A stretch of DNA of 64,000 bases from Cephalotus follicularis (GCA_001972305.1 BDDD01002056.1:127669-191668), one strand, 5' to 3'; positions 1-12,541 are shown, counted from the stretch's first letter. Numbers and translations: made by a program. Notes: generated by a model from the sequence alone, not told the origin.

Positions 1-1305
1 TTTATGATTTGATACGATTTTGAAAATAAAAGTCAGATGACAGTTGTGAATTTAATGTTCTTGACTTTATTCTTACGCTATGATATGTTAAGAAATATGA
101 TACGATCATCTCTTTATAGTTGAAAATAAATGAGTTGATGCTATGTAATGATTTTACTATGTCCAGAAAATGTTTAGAAAATGTGTTTACGTTTTTAAAT
201 TGTTTTTTTTAAATAAAGCAATGTTTTTGAATAAGGATATACACAGAGATATTTCCTACCTATGGAGGTACCATAGGCATGTCGTAGGCCTGGCACAGGG
301 ACATGACACTTCCGTAGCGGTGTGATTTGACTACGTCGTCTCTCTTTGTTTTGAATAAATCCCATGAGGTGGATTTATGGATCCGATTTTGTGATAGAGG
401 CGTATGGGTATACTCTAGTTTTTGTTATGTTAAGGATTCGGATTTTGGGGACTGATTGTGTAGTGTCGTACACGTCTTTCCGTTTGGCATGTGGGCCTTG
501 CAAACCCCTTGCAACTTCGCATATGTATATGCGTTTTGGATCTCTGGAATGAGATATCAGAATCGGATAAGTCTCTGTTATATGTTTGGATCTCTATGAT
601 GAGATTTTGGAATCAGATAGGTTTTTATTTTAAAATCTTTAACTTGGTTGACGTTAAAGTAATTTTAACGTTTGATTTGGATTCTGTTTTGAACTTAGAT
701 TGTGTTTTGAAATTGAATAATGCTTTGAAAATTAGATATTCGTTTTGAATTGATTGTGTGACTATTTACTTTTGCTTTTGAAAATAATGTTAAGTTATTT
801 TATGCATAAGGTATATGGTATTTAAAGATTCAGGTATTTTCCATCTTTTAAATTATCGTTTTATGTTTTATGATTCTATATCCGTACTGAGGTTTGCTCA
901 GACACATTTTGTTTTCCGTGCGGCAGGTATTCTGGGACAACATCAAGGAAATGTGTGATGAGCGAGATGACACCTATGATAAGGATCACTTAGGAGATGG
1001 AACCGTTTATGCTTAGTTATTTTATGGTCATGTTAGAACCTCTATTTGAACAATATTATGCCTTTTAGTTTATGACTTTGGATTATGTTTCAGTTTTGGT
1101 TTATATTTAAGTTTTTAGATTATGAATAAAGTTTTCAGACTATGTATTAGATTATATATGTTATGTTTAGATCATCACGCAATTTGAATAAAAGATGAGT
1201 TAATATTTTGATAAAAGGAATAAAATCGAGTTATATTTCATGATAAGTTATGTTTAGTTTTGGAATATGAACCGGTGAGGACTCCCGTCGTTTGGGGTTC
1301 TTACA
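1..1305 (+). repeat. Probable 3' part of an LTR or other retroelement remnant
   Basis: AT-rich DNA with no coding capacity. The stretch ends in a CCCGTC...GGGTTCTTACA sequence that would suit the CA end of a plus-strand LTR, and about 540-640 holds two imperfect copies of a roughly 50-bp module (TTTGGATCTCT...GAATC-GATA). The left end is outside the window, so target duplications cannot be tested. The short open frames here have no recognisable domain. Low certainty; it could also be interior DNA of the CACTA element to its right. Confidence 0.3.
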
Positions 1306-2058
1306 CCCCTGTTAAATTCCTCCGTTAGTAACCCCCGGACAACCCGCCTACTCATCCAACTCCTGTCCACAGAAATGTTTTCTACAAGTAAGGTAGAAGA
1401 TTGTTAGATTCAAGTATACTTTTCTCAATACGCATTGAATAAAGTGTATCTCACCACCTAACTGTAAAAGGTATGGCCCTATCTCAATCCCGACTACGTA
1501 CCTCCACTAATATCGTTATCCCGCGTGCATAGTCCACTCCGAGAAAATTTCGGCAGTATCTCCCCATGGTTCCTCAAGCACACGAATTAAACTGAATTGA
1601 TCGGTTTAATTATGTATTCGATGAACATGTTTAAGGAGTGTAACCGAAACTTTCTTAAAGAAAACTATGTACACAATATAACGATATATCCTACAGTGGA
1701 CGTACATATGCGAGAACTGTCCGAACTGGACAATTCATGATTCACTCCTATTAACCGAATCATGAACGAGAATTTAAGGTTTCTCTCAACTTTAAACATA
1801 ATAGATAATTGAATTCTACAATAAATTTAAATATGATACTAACAATCTAACTAAATTATACATACATATATACTACTGACTATTATATATATACATACAT
1901 ATATACTACTAATAAATTATACATACATGTTATATATATATGTTATAAATACAAATTAATACTAATACCTGCAATCCAAGCTTGGAGGTTGGATGGAGGA
2001 GAAGATAACGGCGACGGTGACTCAGACCGGAGGTGAGAGAGAGCAAGGAGAGAGCGCA

Positions 2059-2092
<34 letters not shown>

Positions 2093-2260
2093 GAGAGTGA
2101 TGGCATTTAATGCCCTCACTATATATTGATGGCATGGCGAGGGCATGGCACCCTCGCCATGCCTTTACTTCAAAAAAAAATTAAAAAAAACAGCACAACG
2201 GCGAGGGGATTACTCTGCCCTCACCGTCTTCCCGCACCGTTGCCATGTTTTTTAGTAGTG
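1306..2260 (-). mobile_element. CACTA (En/Spm-like) transposon end
   Basis: Read on the minus strand, the sequence starts at 2260 with CACTACTAAAAAAC, the typical CACTA terminal repeat. It is followed by subterminal GC-rich motifs repeated in both orientations (variants of ACGGTGAGGG, ACGGCGAGGG and CAACGGTGCGG, about 2120-2245). The terminal C abuts sequence that aligns with the copia-type LTR at 53.7-53.9 kb, so the element interrupted that LTR. The opposite terminus and the transposase are not seen and may lie left of the window. The left limit given here is arbitrary. Confidence 0.6.
1968..2127 (-). promoter_or_regulatory. Putative promoter/leader of the CACTA transposase gene
   Basis: On the minus strand a TATA-like ATATATAG (about 2118-2127) is followed by a CT-rich tract (TC repeats at about 2044-2098). 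A leader then ends at GATTGCAG|GTATTAG, a good plant 5' splice site with its last exon base at 1969. TATA, pyrimidine patch and first-exon donor in that order just inside a CACTA end is what the 5' region of a transposase gene looks like. No coding exon is visible. Inference only. Confidence 0.35.
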
Positions 2261-3884
2261 ATGTTGCTTCCTCTAAGGAAACAACTTCCCATGATGCCGA
2301 CATGCTCCCTACAATTTTCTTATCAGAGAAAATCGCTGGGAGTGGGAAAGAGATTGTGTTCACGTCGTTCACCCACGTAGTGCGCCAACATAAACGCACT
2401 AAGCGTTGACGCTTTCTTAAAAGGCGTCAACGCTTAGACAAGGCTAAGTGTCAAGGCCTTCTCCAAAGGCATCGACGCTTAGACATGATGGCCTTTACAT
2501 GTGTCAAAATGAGTCTAACTCATTCTTTGTATGACACATGTTCACATCTCCAAGAAAATAGTCAACAATAATTTAAATGAGTCCTACTCATTTTAGTAAT
2601 GCCACATATCCCTAAAAATATTAATTAAATAAGATCAAGCAATTGTGTCACCATTTAATGATGACACAATTCGTAAAATTCACATAACCAATATTTGATT
2701 TTATAATTTTCACCAAGACTAAATATGTCAAACATATTTATTAAGAAATCATTATCAGACAGGGACCCTTTAAAATCTTGGTTAGAATTTGTGGTGCTCA
2801 TAAATTATCGAAATACCCCTAAGGTTCGGTTAAGTCATTCTAAATAGTCTCAGGCCTATTTAAAATGCTTCTGGACTAATATCCAATATTATCCAAATGA
2901 AAAATTAATCCAATTAATTTTCTCATAATTTATTACACATCGCCACAATGCGAGACTTTTTAAATCGTCGGTCCGCGTGTACTATAATACCTCGTCATAC
3001 TTGGCCCCAATTGAGGTCTAGGGTAAGGATACGTGTAAACCCTAGATAATACCTCAATAGCTAAAATATCTAATTATTACTAGGACCTTTGGTAGACTCT
3101 CTGAAAATCCATTTTTCAGTCCACCTCGATCTTGACCAAGGATTTCATAAGTCCAAAGTCCAATCAGACCATAATAGGGCTGATCATCTTCGCTCAGGTG
3201 TGACAATCCCATATTGCGCACTCGATTATTTTCGTATAGATTCGATCATACCCAAAGACCACCCAATTTCTAGCCCCGCGTAAAAACTGGGTAAGGTGGA
3301 GATCAAAGCATAACCCTCTCCATAATATAGAGGGCAGTCACTCAGGTCTAAGGATCAAACAAGTTCAAGAACTCGCTAAGTGTCTAGCACTTATACACAA
3401 CCGCAACAAGTAGGAATCACTACTGACACGAGAATAGCGACTATCCAAATAGTGTCTCCTACGCGAGTCCAATTCAATGTACACGATCCCAGCGTGCACC
3501 CCGTATTTTCCCTTGTCTCGCAACACAGATGGTAGTGAGAGAGTCCATCCTCCAATTTCCAAAAGCAGGCAACATACGCACAAGTCTATTCGGTTCACTA
3601 ATGACCACAAAGTGAACCTATGACTTGGAATTAATTCGACATAAGGAATAAGGTAGCCAATCTCACTGCCTCCATGCTTGGCATCCAACCTTATGTCAGG
3701 GCATCACAAGCGTAAGCAGGTTTATATAGACTACTTCGATTATATGATAAAACACAAGTGATATTGCCATATAAATTATAAAAAAATAGCACATGTTATA
3801 TATGTGGAATAAGACTGTATATTTACATAAGCAGGTCCGATACAAAAACTCATCCAATGGCTTGTCGGGTCACCTTATCTAACA
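2261..3884 (-). mobile_element. Truncated copia-type LTR
   Basis: Minus-strand LTR starting with TGTTAGATAAGGTGACCCG at 3884. It aligns along most of its length with the LTRs at 5516-7744 and 12542-14762 and with 52280-54165 (shared blocks include the GACAAGCCATTGGATG start and the TCGCTAAGTG and CTAGGACCTTTGG stretches). It is inserted in the Tat element right of 3885, just after the GTAGACTATCTAG of the ribonuclease H region. The distal end was cut by the CACTA element at 2260. It contains GTCGAC-type palindromes at 2401-2482. Confidence 0.7.
2401..2482. repeat. Decayed GTCGAC-type array in the truncated copia LTR
   Basis: AAGCGTTGACGCTTT, AAGGCGTCAACGCTTA and AGGCATCGACGCTTAG; each has one central CG altered to TG or CA. 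Confidence 0.75.
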
Positions 3885-5515
3885 CTAGATAGTCTACAAG
3901 CATAACTTGATTTCTTTCTAATTCCTCCATTGTAGCTAGTTTTGACAACTGTCTGCTCTGGCATTATTTGCTCTGGGAACTTTCAAAACCTGGAAGACTT
4001 GGAAAGCGGATTTAAAACTTTGAACATGGGCTAGGTATTTAGCCATGGTGTCTTCTCTAGCTTCATACTCCCCACTTACCAGACCAACCACTAGTTGAGA
4101 ATCACTAGAGGCTTCTAGTTTTTGAACCTCTAAGTGCTTCGCTATTGTTAATCCGACAATTAGAGCTTCGCATTCTGCTTCATTATTTGTTGCTTTGAAC
4201 CCAAATCTTAGAGCATACTCCAAGGTCCACCCATCTAGGCTAGTCAGCATCAATCCTGCTCCACTTCTGGAGATGCTGGATGACCCATCAACTGATAATT
4301 TTCATAACCCCTTCTCATTTTCAGAGGAGTTATCTTCCATACACTCCGTAGGTGTATTATATCCCATAAAATCAGCCAAGAGCTGTGATTTTATTGTTGG
4401 TCTGGCTTCATACTTCACATCGTATTCACCCAATTCGACAGACCACTTGACCAATCTGCCCGACATGTCTGGCTTTGCTAGCACTTGTCTAAGTGGCTTG
4501 TCAGTTAAAACCTTGATAGTGTGGCCTTGAAATGATCAGAGCATAAGCATACTTCTCTACCTCTGGATACCTACCCTCAGCATCATTCAAGGCCTTGCTC
4601 ACATAATGCACTGGCCTTTGAACTTTGTCCTCTTCTCTGACTAGCACTGCACTCATCGTGCCTTGTGTTGCCGCTAAGTACAAATACAAGTCTTTCCCAT
4701 CTCTTGGTTTTGATTTCAGAGAAAGGGAAGCCAAGTATTCCTTCAATTTTTTGAAGGCTGAAATTTTGATGAAAGAAGGACACTTCTCTGCCAACTTGGA
4801 AACAAATATGCTCAGGGCAGCAATTTTTCCATTCAACCTCTGCACATCCCTAATAAATTGAGAAGGCTTCATGCTCTGAATCGCGGAGATCTTCTCTGGG
4901 TTGGCCTCTATTCCTCTGCTTGAGACATGAACCCAAGAAACTTACCAGAAGTTACCCTAAAAGTGCACTTGGAAGGGTTGATGCGCATCTTGTATCTTCT
5001 CAATACGTCAAAGTCTCCTCCAAGTCCCTGATATGAGGAATCCTCGTTGGTGTCTTGACGAGCATATCGTCAATATAAACCTCCATATTCCTCCCAATTT
5101 GAGGTTCAAAAATTTTGTTGACCAACCGTTGGTAGGTCACTCTAGTATTTCTTAGTCCGAATGGCATGACTTTGTAACAATACAACTCTTATCGGTTATG
5201 CATGATGTCTTGTTCTCATATGGTCCGTACATAGGGATTTGATTGTAGCCAGAGTGAGCATCGAAGAAGCTCAACATTCTATAGCCGGAGGTCACATCCA
5301 CTAGTTAATCAATCTTCAAGAGGGGGAAGTGGTCTTTTGGACAAGCCTTGTTGAGGTATGTGAAGTCTATACACATCATCCACTTGCCATTGGATTTCTT
5401 GACTAGTACCGGGTTCATCAGCCAGTCAGAGTAGAGCACTTCCCTTATGAACCCCACTTGCAATAGCTTATTCACTTCGTATGTTATCACTTGTTGCCTT
5501 TCGAGGGCAAACTTT
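3885..5515 (-). pseudogene. Tat-type Ty3/gypsy pol fragment: RT, RNase H, second RNase H
   Basis: Minus-strand continuation of the Tat element at 14763-17477. Readable pieces are the RT fingers (QQVITYEVNKLLQVGFIREV near 5460, NGKWMMCIDFTYLN), the catalytic YIDD block (about 5085), an RNase H domain (4872-4501) and a second, archaeal-type RNase H (4253-3936, NNEAECEALIVGL...SSDSQLVVGLVSG), a known hallmark of the Tat/Ogre group. Frameshifts and stops separate the pieces, so it is dead. It is cut at 3884 by the LTR insertion and at 5515 by the 9.2 kb copia insertion. Integrase, tail region and 3' LTR of this copy are absent from the window. Confidence 0.85.
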
Positions 5516-7744
5516 TGATGGAATCGGAATAACCAATTCCAATGCCATAAATGGACTAAGGTGCAAAGGGTGTAGAACAAAAATTTATACAACAAAATAT
5601 GCAGCGGAAGAACACCCAACAAAAGCAAAAACAGTCCATTATGGCTTGACCACAGGCCACATGGATCACCACATCAATACAAGAGTTGAATTGGAGTCAC
5701 CATAGCAAGTGATGGTGACACACAAATATGGGAACTAGAGAGGGAGACAAGGATATATACCTACGGGTGTTGGCTCCTTCGTCTTTACCGCTACTAGCTT
5801 GCGAAGACTCATTCTTTACTGCCCTCTAAAACGTTCAGCTACTGCTCCCAGCAGATGCACACCAGAAGGAAGAAACAAAACAGTTTCCTTATGCACTCTC
5901 TCTTTCTCTCTCAAAACTTATAAAAAGGAAAATTTAGTTTGATTAATGTAATAAAAAACAATCTACCCTAGATAAGTAACTTTCTTGGCGTTTGTAGTTG
6001 AAGTAAAACTCTAAGTGCATAGGGAATACTCATCTCGTTTTTCCCAGCAAAAACCCCGACTCAAAAACTGAAACATTTTCTACACAAATAGCTTCTCACC
6101 AGCCCACATTCCCTCTCTCCCACTCTCCCACAAACATGGGATCATGGTCCTCACTCCCAGGGAGTCTGTAGCCATGTTCCCCACGTTTCCATAACGTGTA
6201 TTGATGGGAGAAAACTGCAGGAGATGTGAGAGAAAATGTGCCCACGAAGTGAGATCGTGCACAAGCTACACAACCCGCTCTAAGCGTCGACGCTTTCAAC
6301 AACAGCGTCGATGCTTATGGATTACATGGCACTAAACGTCAACGTCTTTCTAAAAGTCATCAACGCTATATAAGCCTTAAGCGTCGGCGCTTCCCTGAAT
6401 GCGTCAACGCTTTGTCTAAAGGAATGCGCCGACGCTTTCCTAGAAGGCGTCGATGCTTTCACTGGTATATAAAGCGTTTTGAGTATAAGTCCAACTTATT
6501 TAATCCATTCTAATATTGATTAAGTAAGATCAAACAAATGTGTTTTCACAAAATGCAAAATCCACATAACCGATATTTGACACCAAGACTTAATATGTCT
6601 AACGTATTAAAGAACTATCATTATTGGCCAGGGACCCTATAAAATCTTGGTTAAAACCGGAGGTGTTCATAAATTACCGAAATAACCCTAGGGTTCGGTT
6701 TAGCCATTCTAAATGGTCCTAGACCAATTTAAATGCTCTCGGAATAATATCTAATATTATCCAGATGGAAAAATCAATCTAATTAATTTTTCCATAATTT
6801 ATTACACACCTCATTAACCCTAGATTTTCTAAGTTCTCGGTTCACGTGTACAATAATCCCTTATCATACTTGGTCCCGATTGAGGTCTAGGGTAAGGATA
6901 TGTGTCAACCCTGGATAATACCTCAATGACTAAAATATATGATCATTACTAGGACCTTTGGCAAACTCTCCGAAAATCTAATTTCCAGTCTACCTCAACC
7001 TTGGCCAAGGATTTCATAAGTCCAAAGTATAATCAGATCATAATAGAGCCGATCACCTTCGCTCAGTTGTGACAATCCCATATTGCGAACTCACTTATAT
7101 TCGTATAGATTCGATCATACCCAAAGACCACCCGATTGCCAGCCCTGCGTAAGGACTGGGTAAGGTGGAGATCAAAGCATAACTGTCTCCATAAAATATA
7201 GAGCAGTCGCTCAGGTCTAAGGATCAGACGAGTTTGAGAACTCGTTAAGTGATCATCACTTATACAAAACTGCAACAAGTAGGAGTCACTACTGACACGA
7301 GAATAGCGACTATCCAAACAGTGTCTCCTATGCGGGTCCTGTTCAGTGTACACGCTCCCAGCGCGTACCCCGTATTTGCCCTAGTGTCTAAGACAGATGG
7401 TAGTGAGAGAATCCATCCTCCAATTCCATGAGTAGGCAACATACGCGCAAGTCTATCCGGTTCACTAATGCCTACAAAGTGAACCTATGACTTGGAACTA
7501 ATTCGACATAAGGAATAAGGTAATCAATCTCACAGACTCCATGCTAGGCATCCAACCATATGTCAGGGCATCACAAGTGTAAGCAGGTAAATAATAAACT
7601 ACTTCAATTAAGTGATAAAACACAAGTGATATAGCCATAACAGAATTAGCACACATCATATATACAAGGAATAAGATTGTTCATACAAGATAAGATATAA
7701 TATGACAACCCATCTAATGGCTTGTCGGGTCACTATATCTAACA
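5516..7744 (-). repeat. 3' LTR of the 9.2 kb copia element
   Basis: Starts with TGTTAG at 7744 and ends with CCATCA at 5516 on the minus strand. It is nearly identical in layout to 12542-14762, including the palindrome array (6282-6461), so the pair defines the element. A purine-rich tract just upstream on the minus strand (GTCAAGTGCGAGAT, about 7745-7758) is the polypurine tract. Confidence 0.9.
6282..6461. repeat. GCGTCGACGC palindrome array in copia 3' LTR
   Basis: AAGCGTCGACGCTT (6282-6295) plus about seven decayed copies at roughly 20-30-bp spacing, up to GGCGTCGATGCTTT near 6445. Confidence 0.85.
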
Positions 7745-8600
7745 ATCTCGCACTTGACCCTCAAGCCATGAACTCCTATAGCCTAGACCCATCGTCCCAC
7801 GATGATACTCCAGAGCCTTGGTGCCCATTGCCTTGGTCAGTGGATCTGCTGTGTTCTCCTTTGAGGAGACCCTCTCTAGCTGTATATCTCCCCTACCAAT
7901 AATCTCACATATCAAATGATAATACCGCTCGATGTGTTTGGATTGCTGGTAAGACCGCGGTTCCTTGGCTTGTGCTACAACCCCATTATTATCACAGTAT
8001 ATTACAACTGGACTAATAATGGATGGAACAACTCCTAATTCAGTAATGAACTTGCACATCTATACACCCTCCTCTGCGGCATCTGAAGCTGCTATGTACT
8101 CGGCTTCTGTGGTAGATTATGCAATGGTCCCTTGCTTTGAACTGCGCCAGCTAACAGCTCCACCATTAAGTACAGAAATGTACCCAGAGACAAATTTGTG
8201 ATCATCCGGATCACTATCAAAGCAAGGGTATCCGACTCATGCGTGCTCTCTCTTCAGATGTCTGAGGAGACATCTTTCAAGAAAGATGAATTCCTTCGCC
8301 TATTGGCAATAGGCCTCTCTTGGAATTCTCCATGCTAAACCTCTTCAGCACCTTGATGTACGGGCTTTGGGAAAGCCCAAGCAACCTATTGGATCTATCC
8401 CTGTAGATCCTAATACCCAGTATATAGGTGGCTTCTCCCAAATCTTTCATGAAAAATTTCTTAGTTAGCCATATCTTTGCAGACTGTAACATCCCTACAT
8501 CATTCCCAATGAGTAGGATGTCATCTACAATAGCACTAAGAAAGTGATACTAGGTCCCTCTTACTTTCGATAAACACAGGGCTCATCTACATTTTTAATA
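7745..8600 (-). pseudogene. Copia pol remnant: end of RT and RNase H
   Basis: Minus-strand fragments read as the C-terminal part of a copia reverse transcriptase (MKDLGEATYILGIRIYRDRS, about 8450) and of its RNase H (YCDNNGVVAQAKEPRS...KHIERYYHLICEI...ADPLTKA, 8059-7760), ending at the polypurine tract beside the 3' LTR. Stops and frameshifts lie between them. The catalytic YVDD block, integrase and protease are missing; the fragment ends near 8600 where the opposite-orientation relic begins. Confidence 0.8.
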
Positions 8601-8641
8601 GATCACTAAAAGAGTTAGACTCTTTATGCTTGACTGGCCAG

Positions 8642-10065
8642 AAGGCGTCGATGTCTTTTAGAAAGACGTCGATGCTTTTCTCTGACAAAGACGTCGATGT
8701 CTTTTAGAAAGTATCGATGTGCTTTAATGCCACGTTGCATAGGCGTCGACGTCCTTTGGAAGGCGTCGACGTCTTTGAGCAGAACGTGCAACTAGTGCAC
8801 GAGCTCACTTCGTGGGCACGATTTCTCTCTCATCTCCAGCAACCATCTCCAGTTCTTGCACATTTTAGAAACGTGGGAATCATGGCTTCGGACTCCCAGG
8901 GAGTGAAGGCCATGATCCTAAGTGAATGGGAGATTGGGAGAGAGAATTAGAGGCTAGTTATAAGCATTTCTGCAGAAAAATGGGAGTTAGAAGAAAAAGG
9001 TTTGAGTTTTTTTTTGCTGGGCAATTGAGAGCTCGAATTCCTCTGTAGATTGTGAGTGATTCTTCATCTGGTATACACCAAGCAAAGGCTTATCTAAGGT
9101 GGATTGATTGCTGACTTCATTGGTCAAAATCAATACACCTTTTCTAAGCTAAGTGAGAGAGAGTGTGAGCTCATATACTTTGTGATTGCTGGTTGGATTT
9201 CTAGCTGTTCCTGAGGCTTGGAGAACATCAAAGGGAATCTACTCAAGCTCCTAGCAACAAAGAAAGAAGGAGCCTTCACCCACTGGTATAATCTTTGGCC
9301 CTTCTTCTTGCCATGCTTATGTGTCACCATTGTTTCCAATGGTGACACCAATTCAATTTAGTAGATGCTGTGGTGATCCATGTGATCCGTGGACGTGTCA
9401 TTATGGACTAGTTTTGTTATATAGGGTGTTATTCCGCTGCCATGATTGTTTGTTTAAGTTTTATTATACACCCTTACACCCTTTGTCCATTTTGACATTG
9501 GTTTCGGTTTAGTCCATTCCATCAGTGGTATCAAAGCGTCCCACATCATCCTTAATTGAATATGTATGCCTTAGATGATGTACTGATTAATAGTTTAATC
9601 ATTGTATGTGTTTTGTGATCAAACTAAATTTTCTAAGTGCCTTAATGAAAATTGCATGAAATTGGATTTCATTGTATTTTTGTGCTGGGAATGTTGTTTA
9701 AATGTGTTTAGAATTAAGTTTGGAACATGCATAGTGCATTTTGGAATACTAGAATGGTATTCCATAGTCTAAACCATTGAATTCAGCATTTTTCGAAATG
9801 CAGAATATGCCCAGGGGGCTAAAGACGTCGACGTCCTTGGTAGACGTTGATGTCATGTTCAAATTCCCAGGATTGACGTCGACGTTCTTGATAGATGTTG
9901 ATGTCTGTATCATCTTTTGTTAAACGCGTCGATGTTCTTGTTGGACATCGACGCCTTTTTCAACTATTCTTGTGAAACGCATTGATGCTCTGTTTTTGCA
10001 TCGACGCCTTGTTCATGTTTTTCCAGAAAACACGTCGATGCCTTTGGTAAGGCGTCGACGTCTTT
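8642..10065. repeat. GTCGAC-type arrays in the copia relic
   Basis: Two clusters. 8642-8778 (AGGCGTCGACGTCC, AGGCGTCGACGTCTTT and decayed forms) lies in the LTR portion; 9820-10065 (AAGACGTCGACGTCC, GACGTCGACGTTC, GGCGTCGACGTCTTT and others) lies in interior DNA after the primer binding site. Confidence 0.8.
9005..9524 (+). repeat. Direct repeat copy 1 (LTR 3' portion of the relic)
   Basis: About 520 bp, highly similar to 10322-10841, starting in a T-run followed by GCTGGGCAATTGAGAGCTCG and ending in CCATCA. Followed directly by the tRNA-Met primer binding site, so this is the 5' LTR copy. Confidence 0.85.
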
Positions 10066-10321
10066 AAAAAAAACTGTTTTTGTATAAAATTGGATTTTAT
10101 ACATTTTGGCACTTGGAAGATTAAAAATCATTACTTGATATAGTGGGAGTTTGATCAATTAACAATCATTGAATTAAATTGTGTAATTGGTTATCATTTA
10201 TGGCATTTGTTTTATTTGTGGTTTTATTATATTGGATATAATATAGATCTTATGCACAATGGATGGCCCGAAAAGGACTTTGACCTAGTTTATTGTTTTC
10301 TAAGTGTGGATGGATTTTAAG

Positions 10322-10841
10322 TTTTTTTTTTGCTGGGCAATTGAGAGCTCGAATTCCTCTGTAGATTGTGAGTGATTCTTCATCTGGTATACACCAAGCA
10401 AAGGCTTATCTAGGGTGGATTGATTGTTGACTTCATTGGTCAAAATCAATATACCTTTTCTAAGCTAAGTGAGAGAGAGTGTGAGCTCATATACTTTGTG
10501 ATTGTTGGTTGGATTTCTTGCTGTTCCTGAGGCTTGGAGAACATCAAAGGGAATTTACTCAAGCTCGTAGCGGCAAAGAAAGAAGGAGCCTTCACCCACT
10601 GGTATAATATTTGGCCCGTCTTCTTGCCATGCTTGTGTGTTACCATTGTTTCCAATGGTGACACCAATTCAATTTAGTAGATGTCGTGGTGATCCATGTG
10701 ATCTGTGGACATGTCATTATGGACTAGTTTTGTTATATAGGGTGTTATTCCGCTGCCATGATTGTTTGTTTAAGTTTTATTATACACCGTTACACCCTTT
10801 GTCCATTTTGACATTGGTTTCGGTTTAGTCCGATTCCATCA
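10322..10841 (+). repeat. Direct repeat copy 2 (LTR 3' portion of the relic)
   Basis: About 520 bp matching 9005-9524 with scattered substitutions. It starts abruptly at a T-run, without the LTR 5' part or a polypurine tract, so this copy is truncated. It ends at CCATCA and abuts host gag sequence. Confidence 0.85.
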
Positions 10842-11660
10842 CAAGCACCTTCAGCAGCTAACTTCTTCATCCGATCGTTTGCAACACTCCCACTAGCTCC
10901 AAACTTCCCCTTCTTCTTCTTCTCTTGCTTCTTCTTGCCCTTGCCTTTTGTGTTGACAGGCATGAGCACGCCCTTCCCTTTACAAGAAGACGAGGCACTG
11001 CCCTTTCCTTGGGCAGACCTAGAAGAAGAAAGAAGTAGGGAGTGGGTCTTTGACTTCCCAGAGTCAAAATCGGCCTCAGCCGTCCTCAACATAGCAATCA
11101 GCTCATATAGAGTTACCTCTATCTTGCTCATGTGAAAGTTCACCAAAAACTGTGAGAACGACTTAGGAAGGGACGTCAGAATAAGATCTACATATAGATC
11201 ATGGTCCATAACAAACCCTAATTGAGCCAACTGCTCAATCATGGCTATCATCTTCAATCCATGTTCATGGATTGAAGCTTCCTCTTGCATCTGAGCCTTA
11301 TAGAGTTTGCGTGATAGATTGAACCTTTGAGTCCTAGACTCAACTCCATACATCTCCTGGAGGTGGAGTAGTATAGCAGATAAGGTCTCAATCTTTTCAT
11401 TCTGACGCTGAAGCTCAGGTGTCATCCCGAGAAGGGCAAGACATCTAGCCTGCTCGTCATCCTCTAGCCACTTGGCTAGTCGCTCACTCTCTTCAGGCGT
11501 CGGATCTTCACCCAGTGAAGGAGGCCCCCCCCCCAGTCATCACATAGGTCATTTTATTGGCCGTAAGGATGATCTTGAGGTTACGGTGCCAATCGTTGAA
11601 GTTGGGCCCCTCAAGTTTGTTTGTCTCAAGTATACAGGACATTGCATTTGATAAATCCAT
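10842..11660 (-). pseudogene. Copia gag (UBN2 type), frameshifted and truncated
   Basis: Minus-strand gag beginning at an ATG at 11660 (MDLSNAMSCILETNKLEG). It continues through the UBN2-type core (LHLQEMYGVESRTQRFNLSR, LILTSLPKSFSQFLVNFHMS) into a Lys/Ser-rich tail with KGKGKKKQEKKKKGK. The frame changes at a C-homopolymer (about 11527-11536) between the N-terminal 40-odd residues and the core. The zinc knuckle and everything downstream are lost at 10841, where the opposite-orientation relic begins. It would package element RNA in virus-like particles; here it is inactive. Confidence 0.85.
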
Positions 11661-12541
11661 TCTAGCAACCTAGATAAGGAAATATAAGCATGAGTTAGCA
11701 TTTATTCCAATTTTAATATATGACAACCATAACACTTGGTCTTTAGTGCTTATGGTTCCTCCCACTATTCTAATCGTATCCCATACCCCCATATGGAACT
11801 CGAGAAGTCTAACTTCCTAGTGGGGATTGGAATACATCGCAATCATATTATAGCCTCAGCTAGGGCATGACAAACTATAATATATCCAATGGGTAGACTT
11901 TCTTAACAATTTGTATCCAATACAAGATCCAATCATAGTATTCAGCCTTAGATTCAATATGGTCTCAGGTATGGCATGACAAACCATCATAATCTTGATA
12001 AGTCAAGTACCCACAATTTTCATTGGAATGTACTAGTTTTAACACCTACACGTGGGCGTGTCCAAGTGCTAAAACATAGTCACCCTTTGCGGTGCCCAAC
12101 ACCGACATTGACATAATATCTCCAAGTTATTAGCCTCAGCTAGGGCATGACAAACCAACAACCTAGGAACACTACTCAACGAAAATTGTGGAAGGCCACG
12201 GGGAACCACTCCATGGGTTCCTACGTTAAGACTTATTATTAAAGTGAGGGAATTTGCGGTATCAAATGTTAATTACCGAGCCATTAATTAATTCATTGGT
12301 TGTATTAGCCAATTGTAATTAATTACGGCTTAGCATGCAAGACGTGTATACCTTGGACATATTTCTAAAATATGTCAATGGATTGGCAAGGACATTATTA
12401 GTAGTGACTTGAGCCCAAAATCACTACTAGGTTTTCCTAGGTGTTAAGATATACAACACATCCTTTAAATTAAACCTTCAATCAATACATCATTCATAGC
12501 ACAAATTCAACTAAGGACGATATGGGACGCTCTGATACCAC
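11661..12541 (-). other. Untranslated leader of the copia element with primer binding site
   Basis: No coding sequence. The tRNA-iMet primer binding site TGGTATCAGAGC reads on the minus strand at 12540-12529, one base inside the 5' LTR. The leader carries several imperfect copies of a TAGCCTCAGCTAGGGCATGACAA-like module (about 11860, 11950, 12130), perhaps part of a packaging or dimerisation region. Confidence 0.7.

Larger units (their letters stand above)
8601..10841 (+). mobile_element. Opposite-orientation copia relic (LTR - PBS - interior - LTR piece)
   Basis: Plus-strand sequence of the same copia superfamily as its host: a 5' LTR portion ending CCATTCCATCA at 9524, a primer binding site GTGGTATCAAAGCGTCCC (9525-9542), about 780 bp of noncoding interior with many GTCGAC-type motifs, and a second LTR 3' portion ending CGATTCCATCA at 10841. 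Both LTR copies lack their 5' part. The right edge meets the host gag exactly (10842); the left edge near 8600 is not sharp. No coding sequence is left. Confidence 0.7.

Noticed and set aside
2126..2399. Small opposing frames near the CACTA end
   Set aside because: They cross the junction between CACTA and LTR sequence and lack any motif.
6282..6461. Regularly spaced repeats read as a CRISPR array
   Set aside because: Units are short, decayed and unequal in spacing, lie inside an LTR, and the genome is eukaryotic with no cas genes.
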